DNA of 64,000 nucleotides from Salminus brasiliensis (GCF_030463535.1 NC_132900.1:31343721-31407720), one strand, 5' to 3'; shown: positions 1 to 13,030, counted from the first letter of the stretch. Numbers and translations are program-made. Notes: a model not told the origin generated them from the letters alone.

Positions 1-393
1 GCCCCCTTCTACGAAACCGAGGGGCAAAAAGTCCTCTTTACTTTATTATCAACTCAAGCAGAGTTACAGATGCAGCAGTACTGAATTTTTAACCACTTGG
101 GGGCGCACTAGCCAGGTTTGGAACAGCAAAAGTGTCATTTATCGGCTCCCTTGTGATCGCCTGCTCCTTCGGCAACAAATAACTACACACTTATTTTGAA
201 ATGTGACTGAAACCTCTGACCCGGCATTTCTACCTTTATACAAGTACGACAGAACTCCTCATCTGAAGAATTTCATCAGCATACAGGATGGCGGTGTATA
301 GAATATCATTTTAACATATTTCTAAAGTCCCTTTCGTCCAGCTTTAACAACGGACACCCCCTGACCGTTCACTAACGTTGCACTACGGCTCAC

Positions 394-598
394 CTCAGCT
401 GCTGCAGCGCTCGGTAGGGGTTAGCTCCCATGCGGTCCAGCTTGTTGATGAAGGTCAGGAAGGGCACGCTGTAACGCTTCATCTGCCTGTTGACTGTCAT
501 GGTCTGACACTGCACCCCTCCGACCGCACACAGGACCAGCACGGCCCCATCCAGAACCCGCAGAGACCTCTCCACCTCAATGGTGAAGTCCACGTGAC
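394..598 (-). CDS. gfm1: gfm1 coding exon 4 (DTPGH to NKLD)
   Basis: It completes the Gly codon and reads [18 protein letters not shown] through [17 protein letters not shown]. It ends with two bases of an Arg codon before a GTGAGC donor. The next exon is outside the window. Confidence 0.95.
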
Positions 599-648
599 CT
601 GAAGAGAGAAGAGCGAAGACGTCAAAGTCTGTAAAAGACAAGCGGATC

Positions 649-707
<59 letters not shown>

Positions 708-2041
708 TTGTGGTTCTACAACTGCGTTCTGGCGCCGTTCGTCCAGTACATCTCTACCTGGTGTGTCAATGATGTTGATGTTGTGCTGTTTCCACATTGT
801 GAAGGTGGCAGCTGACTGGATGGTGATTCCTCTCTGCCTCTCCAGCTCCATAGAGTCCATGACAGCCCCGACACCATCCTTGCCCTTGACCTAAAATGGA
901 CATTGGTTTATATTTATATATATAAAAAATATAAGGAATACGAGTATAAGAAGTTACTTATGATTACTTAATATATTTATAATTAAACGAAACCAATATC
1001 ATTTTTGGGTAAAAATATATTTTTTTTAAAAATATGTTTTATTATTATTTAGAATATTTCTTATTTTCATTTGAAAGTAATTCTTCCTATTATTGTATCC
1101 TTTCTAAATGATCTGCATCAGACAAACGTTTACATTATTTAACATGGATTTCTGCTGCATTTAATTAATAAAAAAAATTAATACTGGATTTTAACGTAAT
1201 GCTAAGTCAGCATCAGATCTCATCCTAGTTCCCAAATTTGTCAAACGTTTCTTTGTGAGCATCCATTGATATTTACACAAAAACTCAGCCCACAATTCTC
1301 CCATCAGCTCCAAGCAGTGAGAGAAAGTGACTCAACTTCCTGAACCGACTCTCTTCCGAACTGCCCGATTCAGTTAACTGAACATCCAGCACAACTGATT
1401 TAAACAGATTCTTCTCTTTATGTCATGATCATTTAGATTACGATCGTATTATATTACTTTGTTTAAAATTATATTATTTAACGTATGCTTCTTTATAATG
1501 AACGAACATTAGATTCGGTTCAATTTAAGAATCGGTTCAATCAGTTTATTGAATAGAACCGGTTCAAAAGTTTAGACATCAGGAGTGCACTAGATGCTTT
1601 CTAAAGCCCACGATCGTCACAGCGGGTTCTGGTCTGTTCACAATGTCAACAGAACCCTACAGGGTCCAAGTTCTAGCGGAGAACCGGGCTGTGACTCACT
1701 TCGTGCATCTCTGCGATTCTGCCGGTGTAGTAAAGCACCCGCTCGGTTAGCGTGGTCTTCCCCGAGTCGATGTGCGCCGAGATGCCGATGTTGCGGATCC
1801 GCTCGTTCGGGGTGATCCCGGAGGAACACGACCGGCAGCTGCTGACCAAAACCTGAAACACAGCGGAGAGACGGCGGGACACCATGAGGGACCAACGGAG
1901 CGTTTCATAAGCAGCGAATTAGGAGGCCTGACCCGCAGCGGCCCCCCTGTACAACCGGCTCCCCCCCAAAAAAACTCTTACATTTACGGGTTGCGGGAGA
2001 TGCCTGCGGCTCAGGGCCAGCGCTGCTGTCAGTAACCGCAT
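394..2041 (-). CDS. gfm1: Mitochondrial elongation factor G1, 5' part (exons 1-4)
   Basis: gfm1 encodes the mitochondrial translocase GTPase that moves tRNA and mRNA through the ribosome during protein synthesis. Four coding exons are visible on the minus strand: 1982-2041, 1700-1852, 758-890 and 394-598. All have GT/AG borders and compatible phases, and together they give 183 codons plus two bases. The GTP-binding motifs come in order: P-loop AHIDSGKTT (residues 46-54), switch I RGITI (91-95), DTPGH (113-117) and NKLD (167-170). The first ~30 residues are basic, Leu/Ala/Arg-rich and lack acidic residues, as in a mitochondrial targeting peptide. The start is the ATG at 2041; exon 1 is short and ends in a GTAAG donor. 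The last visible exon ends in phase 2 at 394, so domains II-V lie left of the window. The protein matches remembered vertebrate GFM1 almost residue for residue in the G domain. The paralogue gfm2 is less likely because [15 protein letters not shown] and [12 protein letters not shown] are GFM1-type. Confidence 0.95.
651..703. repeat. (CA)n microsatellite in gfm1 intron 3
   Basis: About 26 uninterrupted CA units fill a third of a 159-bp intron. The length is likely to vary between individuals. Confidence 0.95.
758..890 (-). CDS. gfm1: gfm1 coding exon 3 (switch I, DTPG)
   Basis: It starts after a TTTTAG acceptor with VKGKDGVG and contains [18 protein letters not shown]. It ends at DTP plus the first base of a Gly codon (phase 1), followed by a GTAGAG donor. 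Confidence 0.95.
891..1699 (-). other. gfm1: gfm1 intron 2, no further feature
   Basis: An 809-bp intron, very A+T-rich near 900-1200. No recognisable repeat family, RNA or extra exon was seen. Confidence 0.7.
1700..1852 (-). CDS. gfm1: gfm1 coding exon 2 (P-loop)
   Basis: Fifty-one codons, phase 0 at both ends. A TTTCAG acceptor precedes it and a GTGAGT donor follows. It carries the rest of the presequence and then [20 protein letters not shown] with the G1 P-loop, ending in EMHE. Confidence 0.95.
1982..2041 (-). CDS. gfm1: gfm1 coding exon 1
   Basis: Twenty codons from ATG (2039-2041) to Asn20. A GTAAGAG donor follows on the minus strand (phase 0). The peptide is Arg/Leu/Ala-rich with no acidic residues, as expected for the front of a mitochondrial presequence. 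Confidence 0.85.
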
Positions 2042-2720
2042 TTCGGGAGCACGAAGAGGCGGCGAAGGGGGAACCTGCACACTGCCGCCGGCTGACCGGT
2101 TGAAAGTCACGCCGGTGCTGCGCTATCATACGCCCCCCTGCTCAGCCTGCACCCCAAGGACCCTTCCGTAGCCGCCGTGTGCGCCTGATTCACACCCGCT
2201 GTCTTACAGCACGTCGAGTACCGATTATAATTATATATATAATAGAGTTTTTAAAGAGTATTAATAAGTTTTTAAAGTTTTTAAGAAAGTTAGCTAGCTA
2301 ACACCATCTTTGACATGTCGATCGTGTTCTGAAGTAGCTACGGTAATTCTTCCTCCATCAGGCAGCGCGTTAACACATTAACATTAACCACAGTCAACAC
2401 GGGGCAAAATTCGCTTATATAAAATGCGATCATTTTATTTATTTATTAATACAAAATATAGCTACATTCAAAATCACACGAATGTCAACAGGAATCAGGC
2501 ACCGAAGTAAGCAGCCGGGTGCCGAGGGTCCTTACATGTGTCCAATAAAAATAGAACGTGAAGTCAGGGGGTGCAGGATTTGCTGGGGGCGGAAAATGGC
2601 GAGGCACCGGTAAACTAGCGAGCAGTGACGTTTCCAGCATTTACGACAGCGACACGCAGCGGCCAGGAGATGAACTGTCGGGCTGGCCGCGTCTGCCTGC
2701 AGCTCTGCTACAGGAAAAGG
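2042..2720 (-). promoter_or_regulatory. gfm1: gfm1 upstream CpG-rich promoter zone
   Basis: The sequence directly upstream of the gfm1 ATG (2042-2220) is G+C/CpG-rich and TATA-less, as usual for a housekeeping gene. A second GC-rich patch at 2520-2700 contains a YY1-like AAAATGGCG (2593-2601) beside GGGGGCGG. Between them lies an AT-rich stretch with TAGC repeats. Exact start sites cannot be seen. Confidence 0.4.
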
Positions 2721-4255
2721 CTTAAAGGAAGCAAACAGGGAAGGACGTTTCTTTGCTATGGTTGCTATGGTATTACACAGGTGTTCCTAAGTGGTTGCTA
2801 GGATGGTTATTAGGAGTGTTTCTTGGTGCTTTCTATGTTTTTTCAAGTGGTTGGTGTAGTGTTGCATGTGCCAGGTAGGATGTTGTCAGGTGGATGCTGT
2901 GGTACCCCATGTGGTTGGTTAGGTTTTACTGGTGTGTTTATATTCTATGGGGGAAAAATCTGTAAGCGTCCCACAGTCAGACCCAACAACCTGGAGTTAA
3001 AACTGTATCAACATCTCAAACTTTGGGACGAGTTATCAGTAAATAAATAAATAAAATTAATTAATAAACAAACAAAAAAAATAATAATAATGTAAAAATT
3101 AATTAATTAATTAAATAAATAAACAAATAAAATAAACTCAATAGAAATCCAGTAACAGTATAGTTTGCATTGATATACACTGTTTAAATGCATAAATAAA
3201 TGCATAAATAAATAAAAGTATAATAATTAATGCAATTATTAACTGAACCCAAGCAGTGTTTCCTCCAACCCCAGGGGCCCACCTGCCCTATCAGCTCCAT
3301 GTAACTTGATGATGGAGCTGTGATGTGGCTCAGGTGTGGGGAAAACACGACCTGGCCAGTTAAAAAAAGAGGACTACAGGACTGGAGCTGGAGAACACCA
3401 CCCTAGCAGGTGTGTAGCTCCAGGTAGGAGCACAGAGCACTCCATCAGTTTGCAGTTCTGAAACATGGAGGACGTGTCTGCACAGACGTGTTCAGTCCAG
3501 CAGGTGGCGCAACCTGACCGCAGACCTTACATGCACACAGTGTAGAAATCAGTGCAATAAAGTATCATTTAGTTATTTATTTATTGCACTAATGACTAAT
3601 TCCAGAGTTCAGAGTGTTTCTGTTAGCTGTTTTAGTAATGATATTTAATACATGTTATAAAATACTTCATCAGCATGTTAAGAGACAATACTAATCATGT
3701 TACTGCTGCAGATTATTATTGGAAAAAATTACTAGATTATAAACTGAAGGCTTACATCACGGCCCAGCATCTTATACCCTCAGAAATTCAGACTATCTGA
3801 AGCATAAGTGCAGCTACGCCCACAGTCTTCTCATAGCGGAGTGGCACGGTCACTGCTGAAGAGTGAGAAAACACCAAGATCAGCACATGCTGGACAACAG
3901 CTGAGAGCCACCGGGTCCAACAGATTCAGTCAGCCTTAAGTAATGGCCTCTACCACAGACCAGAACAGGTCTCCTGAACAGGTCATGAAGCTGTGGGTTA
4001 TTGTGTTTAGATTATTATTATTATTATTATTATTATTAGCTGATCACCAAGCCGCAGTACTCAGGTGTCAGTGCTGCTGTACACCTTAAACAAGTGTTGT
4101 TTACAGTCTACTGCTACAGCACCAGTGCTGTTTGGTTGTAGCCCTACCCTCGTGCGCTGCAGTGACCAGTAACTGCTGTCTATATTAATTCTATTAAACA
4201 CTATATGGTCAAAAGTATGTATAATAAATTTCCACACTTATATTCATATTCTAAA

Positions 4256-4299
<44 letters not shown>

Positions 4300-5314
4300 T
4301 TAAAGTTGATTAGGCAGGTGGTCAGGGTTCCTGTGATGGAATCTTTTGTGCTCAGTGATTCAAGGTCGGCTCCAGACCTGACCAGGAAGAAGCTGATGAG
4401 AAGATGGATGGAGGTGGTCATAATGTTTTGACCTATTGGCGTACATGCACTTTGTAGCTGCAAGCATTCAGGCTTTTTGAGATACTTTTTCACTCCGGCT
4501 TTATAAAGAACCGGTTCATTCAGTTGACTTTATTGAGCTGAGGGTGTGTGTATATATATATATATATTGAATTCAGATTTAGGGGACTTGTACTGGGGCA
4601 GTCCTAAAGGCATTGTCAGAAGTAGCTAAGAGAGCTAGTTAGTGGTTGTGGATAAAAAGGGCGGAGGCTGGGAGGGGAATGGCAGTGTGTGAGTGAAGGT
4701 GTAGTATGGTGCGAGCTATAGGCTGCTTGGTGCGTATGCGGTTGGTGTAACGTACTAAAATTGGGAGTAATCTGGTGAAATCCTGTAAAGTGAGCTTAGG
4801 AGAGAGTTGGTCTGAGACACTGGACTCCACTGTCAAGCCTTTTAGAGGTGTTGTGAGGGTACCTACCTGAAGACCCCTGTAAAGAGCTTGCAATGCAATG
4901 AGTGGTTAGTGTATGGATGAAGGGGATTGGTTGAGTGTAGGTATTAGGTGGTCTGGGTTACAGTGAAGCACTGACGGAGGGATGTGCCTAGCTGAGGACA
5001 AGTTGTAATGTGTATGTGTAACCCCAAGTATAAGGTGCAGAATCAGCCTGATTATCATTCATAATCACTAACCAATTCATAGAGGAATAAATAAATAAAT
5101 AAATAAATAAATAAATAGAAATAAATGGTGGAAATCTTCTAAAGATCTTAAAAAGCACTGGGTTTAATTTAAAAGCTTGTGGCTTTTGACTTCCCAGTCA
5201 TAACGCAGACAGATGAAGCCTAATGATTTCTCCTGCTTAATGAGTTTCTCTCAATGTTCCACCAGCTCCTCAGGTGTGCTCCTGCTGTGTAGGAATGAAG
5301 CCCTGTAGCCACTC
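2721..5314. other. Intergenic gfm1-mlf1 spacer with repeats
   Basis: No gene recognised. It contains an AAAT/AATA-rich stretch (3039-3240), a probable old repeat fragment around 3250-3450, a (TTA)n tract (4011-4038), a (TA)n tract (4258-4295) and a relic of the CAGCCATAAC-ended family near 4310-4435 (GTGGTCATAATG at 4411-4422). The 4500-5050 segment is strand-biased (G+T-rich), with an 84-codon open frame on the minus strand (4639-4893) that resembles nothing I know. An (AAAT)n tract lies at 5086-5117. Confidence 0.6.
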
Positions 5315-6197
5315 TTAAAGAACAGAGATTTTATTGAGAACAATATGTAGTACACTGGTAATGTGTCATCAAGATAGCTGAGAATGTCTGTCTTCACACC
5401 TCGCTTTTATTTTGAAACCCTGAAAAATGGAACAGCAGAAACACAGAACAACAAACATAAAACCACCTAGCTGAAAATGAGAAAACTGACACGTGTATAA
5501 AAAGGGTCTTCGGTTGCATTTCTTTACAAATGTATACAGCAGATAATACCTTTGCTGAAGGTATGGCCATAGTAGTCAAATACACACTTGTACCGTATTC
5601 ATAAGTGCATTTAAAAATGTGAGTATTCGTTCTTCATTTTAGCAAAAAGCAAAAAAAAAGCAAGTGAGAGAAAATGTTTAAAAGAAAAGTAACAGCCAAC
5701 CAATCAGGAGAAACATGAGATTAAACTTTTACTCTCTGGAGAAAGAAGGGAAGAAAGTGTGTGTTGTGCGTGAACCTGTATTCGGCTGTACTTCATCAAC
5801 TAGCTCCGCCGGCCCTTAACTCTTAGTGTCAGGTAGTTAAACTACCGGTTTCAGAGCGGTCTTCCTGAAACACTTCTGTAAATACAGACCCAATTAGAGA
5901 TGGAAAATTCAGATACAGAAAGTAAAAACAAAACAAAAAAAATCAGGCAGATGGAAGAAAACCCTGGGGGTGCTGTTTACTTTCTGGACCTGAAATCTCC
6001 ATCTCTAGGAATAATGAGGTGGGGGTCAGGGTGGGGGGCAACCAATCCAGATCACTCGAGCAGACACAGCCTCAGTCTAGCTTACAATGCAGTAGCGAGA
6101 AGCACGGAAAGCATAAGCACTGGTCTGAAAGAGACACGGGTAAAAGCACCAGGGAGCCACAGCCTGCCAAGGAGATTTAATTTCATTTCAGCAGTTT
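5315..6197 (-). other. mlf1: Probable mlf1 3'UTR
   Basis: This is the sequence just downstream of the mlf1 stop. AATAAA signals on the minus strand lie at 5330-5335 and 5406-5411. The 5330 signal is followed by sequence that could serve as a cleavage region. No other gene intervenes. The extent is inferred. Confidence 0.4.
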
Positions 6198-6279
6198 TTA
6201 CTTCTTCAGACTGGAGCCTTCAATGTGCAGCTTGGAGACGTGCGTCTTCTTCTTGTCTTCTTCTGGTTCCGCCTTCTCC
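6198..6279 (-). CDS. mlf1: mlf1 coding exon 7 and stop
   Basis: After a CTCTTCAG acceptor it reads EKAEPEEDKKKTHVSKLHIE and ends GSSLKK, stop TAA at 6198-6200. The KLHIxGSS ending matches the vertebrate MLF1 C-terminus. Confidence 0.93.
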
Positions 6280-9200
6280 CTGAAGAGCCACAAACGAATT
6301 ACATCAATAAAGTGCTAATGTTAAACAGGCAAGCACTGTCCCTATATTCAGGCTCGGTCATGCAGAATTCTCTTTTTCAACATCCGGAGAATTTCGACCC
6401 TTCCTCTCTAGAGAGGCCACCAAAGTGCTTGTTGGGTCTCTCGTCACTTCAAGGCTACTTGATTACTGCAGCTTCATTCTGGCTGGTCTCCCTTTGCGCA
6501 CCATCAGGCCCCTGCAGCTGATCCAGAATTCAGCGACTCAGGTCGTTTTTAATGTTTCTAGGTTTAGCCGTAAACTCTGCATCAGATGCAGACCCCTGAC
6601 TCTGGTCTACAAAGCCAAGACTGGACCAGCCAGCCCCTCCGTACTTCATGCCGATGGTCAAAAGCCGATCTGCACCGAGAGCCCTTCCAGCTTCAAGTCC
6701 GGCTCGGCTCGACCCGCCATCCTTTAAGATCCAGGAAGACGAGCGTCCAGACTTTTTACTGTCCTGCACCGAAGTGGTGGAACGAACTTCCCCTGGGTGT
6801 CCGAACAGCAGAGTCCAACGCTCACTGTCCTCAAACCCAGACTGAAGACCCTCCTCTTCTGAGAGGACTCAGGTGTAAAGTGTGGAGTGCGTAGAGTATT
6901 GTGTCTCCAGACTGACTTCTGTATTTAGTAGAGTCTAAGCTTAGAGGGATCTCTGGATTATAGCCAATTCAAACTAGCTAAGAGTATTTTGTGAGTAAAC
7001 AGTGAAGCACTTTTTTTAAATGCCGTCAATGTAAATGTAAATAAATATTTACACCTTTATTTTGTTAAAATCAATGAATGTCACTCTGGTACGCTGCAGT
7101 ATTAGCTGGAATTGACCCTCTTTCCTATTTCCTATTTCAACTTCCTAATAACCTTGGAATTCTCACAGCACACATCAAAACATTTAGGGAGTTGAACATT
7201 CAGAAATTAGCTAAATAATGAATGAGACACCATCTAGCCGTAATAGAAATGATTAGGTTTTACACAGAAATTAAAGCATGCACAAAGACAGGCAGCCCGT
7301 TACAGTGGTTTAACCACAGGAGAGAGAAAGTGAGCGGCTTTAGCTTTATTTACTGAGACTGGGCGCTATGTTAAACAGCACATAGCTGACCTGCGTGTGT
7401 CGTCGGGGCCAGCGATGGCTGCTCTGTGTACTGCTCTGGCCCTGGGGGCCTCCAGACGGGACAGTGGAGCAGCTGGCTGGAATTTGGACACCTCCCGCTG
7501 CCACTCCTCATCGAAGGACTGAGCTTCAGCTACAAGGCCAAAGAGGTGAGGGGCAAAGGTCAGGGGTGGTGAACAGTTTTAGGAGACATGAGCAAGCTAA
7601 CTAAACAGGGCAACTGCTAAACACTTGTGTTTTGCTTCCCGTCACAGACAAGTAAATAAATAAAGACAGAGAGCAGCACAGGAATGTGTTTTGGCTGGCT
7701 GGGCTTGGTTATAGCTTGTATTGTACGTGAATATTTCACTAGGTAGACTTGCTACTACTTTACTCTAGATTTTCTGATAAACCTGACAAAACACATTTTG
7801 ACTGGACTGTTTTAAATATTAAAAATGAACATTAGACAGCACTGTAATTGTCAAAAATCATGGTTCTAGATTTTTCAAATGATTTATTGATTGATTAATT
7901 GATAAATAAATAAAACTACAACCTTATAGGCATTATACAGCATTCTAATACTATTAGTTTAATTACAAAACCGAATACATATGAATAAAGCATACTAAAG
8001 ACTACAAGCTAAAACTGAATAGCGTATAAGGGCTACACTAAATTGACAAAAGTATTGGGACACTCGCTAATTCTTTGTATCTTCTACAAATCAAGGCTAT
8101 TAAAAAGAGCTGATCCTGCTTTTGTTGGAGTAACTGTCTCTACTGTCCAGAAAAGAAGACTTTCTACTAGATTTTGGAGGAGCACTGCTGTTTGAGAGCA
8201 TTCAGCAGTTAGTGAGTTTAAGATGTTGGATGATCACCACCTGACCTCCACAGCTCAATGCTGGGGGGCGTTATACCCCTCTAGCCCACGCCTGGCATTA
8301 GGCAGCATGGTGCCAATAGGTTCATGGTGTCTGCTCCAGAAAGTCCTATTTGCAATACTTCTTTCTCTACAGGGACTAGACAAGCTGTGTTTGTGTGTAT
8401 TTGTGCATCAGTTTCAGCAACAGGTACAACTTAAAGTGGCTAAATGCATTCATTAAAAGGGGTGTCCACAAACATATGGACATATAGTGTATGTGATCTG
8501 TTATATATAGGATATTCCAAGCCAGTCTGAGAACACACTTACTCTCATCCATGTTCTGAAAGTCCTGGTTGAGCTCTCTCTCTCCTGTCTTTTTGTTGTG
8601 TTTCTTCTCGATAACGTGGCCTCGGTCTTGGATGTGGTGGCCAATGGACATCTTTTCTACTCCACTCTCTGAGTCCTTCAGAGATCGCCTAGTTTCCCTA
8701 ATCTACACACATACACACACACACACATTTACCATTATTATACTGCATCCTGTAAGCTTCCCTCCCACAAAAGCTGTTAACATGATCTTCAATAGTAAGG
8801 AAAATGTGTTTTATTGCTTTGGCCCCTGTTCCTGAGTACTCACCCCGCCAGGAGCGCTCCGTGTCTGGGAGGAAGCTTGGAACACTTTGGCTGGCTCGTC
8901 TCCCACTTTCGAGTAGGTCATGACTGAGGAGGAGCTGAACGCGTGGGTGTTGGAGTCTGTGGACATGTTCTCCTGAAACCAGATGAAGAGGAATTTTAAC
9001 TACAGGCACAGACTCACCTATCTGGAGTCGTTAAAGTCACTAAAAAGTTTGTAGAGACTCCGTAATGAGGAGGACTCACAAAGTTCCGGTGCGTCTCCCC
9101 CATTCTGTTCCTCATGTTGTCCATCATGGCAAAAGGGTTCCTGAAGAAATCCATCTCCTGCAGGACAGGCATGTGGACAAACATTAGCAAAACACTGTAT

Positions 9201-12200
9201 ACCATCTGTAGTGAGGACAAATGCTGTATGTAATCATAGTGATTCTTATTAACTTGATTATTATTGATTATTATTATGAATTATGATATTTTTAAAATTT
9301 AAATATAGGCAATTTCTTCCACATATATATATCCAGAAATATACTTTGAACAGATTACAGTAAAGGAAATGTTGTTGGTGGCCAGCAGAATGATTTCTGG
9401 TGAGTTATGGTGGAAGGAAATGATACATACATGAGTCATACAGGGAGGGTCAAAACTCAAACATAAACATAATAAAATAAGTTATAATGATCAGCCTGAA
9501 AGCCACAACAGCACAAAGACCACATCAATCAGCCAAACCCTGATTATCTTCACCTGCAGTCTGGTATGCAGTGGTCAGTACCTTGTAGTACTCAAAAGTG
9601 CTCCAAGAAAGGACAAAATGTGAACCAGCGACAAAGTCATGGGCATCTAAGGCTCTAAACTCACAAGGCTTAAAAGATCTGCTGCTGGTCTTGGTGTCAG
9701 ATGCCACATTACACCTTCAGAGGTCTCATGGAGCACAAGGGGGGGCACTCAGTATTAGGCTGATTGGTGTAAATAGCACTTGCCTCTATTTTCTTAATGA
9801 GCCTCATTCTCCATTATCTTCCAAGGAGGAAAGTCCTCCTAACAGAAGGTCTAGGTCAGATTCCTTGTGTGTTTTAAAGAGCAGAATTGTTCACAGCTCT
9901 GCTCTAATAATGATGGATTCCACTGTCCTCCTAAGCTGAACACAGCCCTAATGAGAATCTTCTAGATAACTAAGAGGATTTTAAGAAGGCGCATCGTTCT
10001 TGCTCTTTTATTCTCTCTGATGTACACACATCCTGTCTCATGGCCCGTATTATCAAATTCAACAGCTCTTAAGTGGTCCTTAGGTGTGTATTGTTGGCAA
10101 CCTCTCCCACCCACTCTTCCCATATATCACCACTTCAATCTAAGATCACTACTGAAGGCTATCCTTAGGCCTTCTCTGGCATAGCCGCTCTTCAAAGCAT
10201 TCCCTCCCACAACTTGCTGGATGGTTCAAAGAGCGGCTCTCGGAGTATGCACTCTTAAGGCTAAGAGCCCTTGTGCTGTTAACAAATGCTCTGAAGAACA
10301 CATGCAGCTGAAGGGAGGGAACGCATCACATGGAGCTGTTAATGAGGTGACACCGAAACTGTGACTTGGTACTTCTGTTAATTGTAAACCCGGTGGAGTG
10401 CTGTGAAGATGTGAGAAATATCCGCCTGGGAGAGCCTGTTCAGAATGACCATACTAAAATAACAAGTAATCGTGTGGTTTAAATTCAACTCAATCCAAAT
10501 GTATTTATATAGTGCTTATTACAACAGCCTTTTCACAGACGCCGCTTTACAGAGACCCGAGAGGGCCTAGTTTCTTTTGAGCAAGCCAATCGTTGCAGTG
10601 GCAAGAAAAACTTTCTTTTTATTTTCCCATTTATATTCTAGAATAAATGAATTTCCAGTTTAGAAAGCCAATTACCCAACAATGTAACCCAGCAATGCCC
10701 CCAACACTAGGAGAGTGAAGACCAGCATTTGTGTCCTCCGATATGCATGAAGCCAGCTCCGGAAAGCCCGGCTCCCCAGCTCCCCAACTGAGAGAGCAAG
10801 GCCAGTTGTGCTCTCTCTGACTCCGGCTGCTGATGGCAAGCGGCATGACCTGGCATTCGAGCCAGCTATCCTCAGGTCATAGTGGCAGTGCCTTAGTCCA
10901 TTGGACCACTCTGAGCCCTGAATACAAAACAAGGCTTAGAAGGGGAAGCCATCCTTTTTGGGTTAACGCTGGTTAGCAGAACACACAAAAAAAAAAACAG
11001 TTTATTTCAAATATTGAATATAATTTGAGTTTCTCTTTCTAATGTACATTCATTTAAGGCAGGGTTACACAAATAATGGAACGTGATTTTAGAGAGCAGC
11101 TCATTATATTCTTTGGGCAGTTTGGCAACTATTGATGGCTGGTTTTTGTGTGGGTTTGGCCTCATCTTCAGTAGCAGTAGCTATGTTTGCCACGTGTCCA
11201 GGATTTCCCTGGATCCTTCTGGATTTTGTCCTGGAATCAGTTTTTATATGGCAGCATTTCCCATTGTGTGCAAGACTGCTGCTGTTTTATCCAATCACAG
11301 CACTGGAATACTAAGAATGAGTTTCAATGGATCAGATTTTCCTGATCGAAGGACAACTGTCCTAAAGGTTATATATTTAGGAACTAGGCAGTGCGACAAC
11401 ACAATACCATAGAAGATTACACACCTAGTAGAGTACTTGATACTACATTGTCAGCACAGCTACCTCACCACTTTAATACAATGGACTTGGATGAAAATGC
11501 CAATTGAATAGGAATGTTACATAGCAGCTAGACAAAGCCACAGGTCGTAGGTCTTGTAGTTTGAGAGAATGAATACTAACAGAATGACACTACTACAAAT
11601 CTCAGGGCCTGATGTCCGTTGTTCTTTTTGAGCTGGACTAAAATTATACCTTTACATTTATTAAAAGGAGCTGTATGCCTTAAAACAGCATACGTGTCCT
11701 GTACTATTAAAATATGACTTATAGTATAATATAAGTATTTTTTTTTTTTTTAATTAAATATTTCAGTAGGTTTAATTGCAGGAGTTCCATTTAAGTCTCT
11801 GTGGCTGAACTGTGGCACTCTCTCCTTTGTCCCAACCTTGCTGCTGGCTCCACTTTGTCACTATGCTGTTTAAGCCCTGCACCTCACAAGCACTAACACA
11901 GCACTAACAGGTGGTCTTCTGTGCAGTTTGCAAGATTAGCCACAGCCTTCATACAATGAATGTTCATTTCAGGCGCACTGCGAGAGCATACTGTGGCCAC
12001 ATCATGCCACATTTTGCACTGCACCTGTTCTCGTACGTACATCAGGCCCTCAGAGTGGTAGTGTCTTTCTAGGAATGCACAAGGCTAAACCTGACTCCTG
12101 ATCAGGTCTAATTCTCAGAAGTTCTCCCATTGTTTGCTCTGGTATTCTAAATCAGCCCAGCAGTTCAGTGCTATGCCAGCATGAATCTGTGCCAAGGTGG

Positions 12201-12306
12201 CAGATGTCCCGCCTTTGCCAATAAAAAAAAAAAAAGGGCATCCTAAAGCTCGCGGCTTCCAGATTCCCAGCTTGGCAAGATCTGACTGTTACAAAACTCG
12301 CCCACG

Positions 12307-12357
<51 letters not shown>

Positions 12358-12439
12358 CTGCATACAGACAAATAAAGGACAAAAGTCATCTGATGAAGAT
12401 ATATGTACACATGACATCTCACAAACATCATCATCATCA

Positions 12440-12470
<31 letters not shown>

Positions 12471-12973
12471 ACACACACATTAATTATACACAAAACTAAA
12501 GGTCTACTACAGTGGTTACATTAATTAAGTCAGCCTAAGATGCACTCTTTCAAACCACTATCTGTTAAAACAGGACAGTAATCCCCAAACACATTTGAAA
12601 ATATTCATTTGTACTTCGGTTGGTGTAATCAACAATAAAGGGCCTCTTTGGTACCAACATCAAAATTCACACTACCAATAAGGGGGCTACATGGTATTGT
12701 CAACACAAAAGAATATACTATATAACCCCCTTTTGGCGCTTCCCATTCAAACACAGAAGCCATATTTACATAGTGGTTAGTCAGTTGCTAGTGGATATAC
12801 ATAGAAATGTTATTTGTGTCTGAATCCTTAAAATTCCTTTACAGTCAAGGGTCAACCCAGGCCTAATGCCAGCATTAGAGAAGAAAAATAAAACCTAAAC
12901 TGATCTTGGGTCAGAATGAAAGGGGAAATGTGGAGTTGGTGATGGTAGACAGTGATGACCAACAGTGACAAAG

Positions 12974-13030
<57 letters not shown>

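Noticed and set aside
1..60. Possible poly(A) region of another gene at the left edge (TTTATT-containing)
   Set aside because: A single motif inside a gfm1 intron, with no exon or gene support.
390..860. A 156-codon open frame on minus containing a Val-Cys repeat
   Set aside because: It is two gfm1 exons joined through a stop-free intron; the repeat is the (CA)n tract, not protein. The intron property is reported instead.
4639..4893. 84-codon minus frame in G+T-rich intergenic DNA
   Set aside because: No similarity I can name and no splice or repeat context; noted only within the intergenic entry.
10854..10918. Possible functional tRNA gene (A-box and B-box)
   Set aside because: The boxes are diverged, no cloverleaf is convincing, and a SINE body follows.
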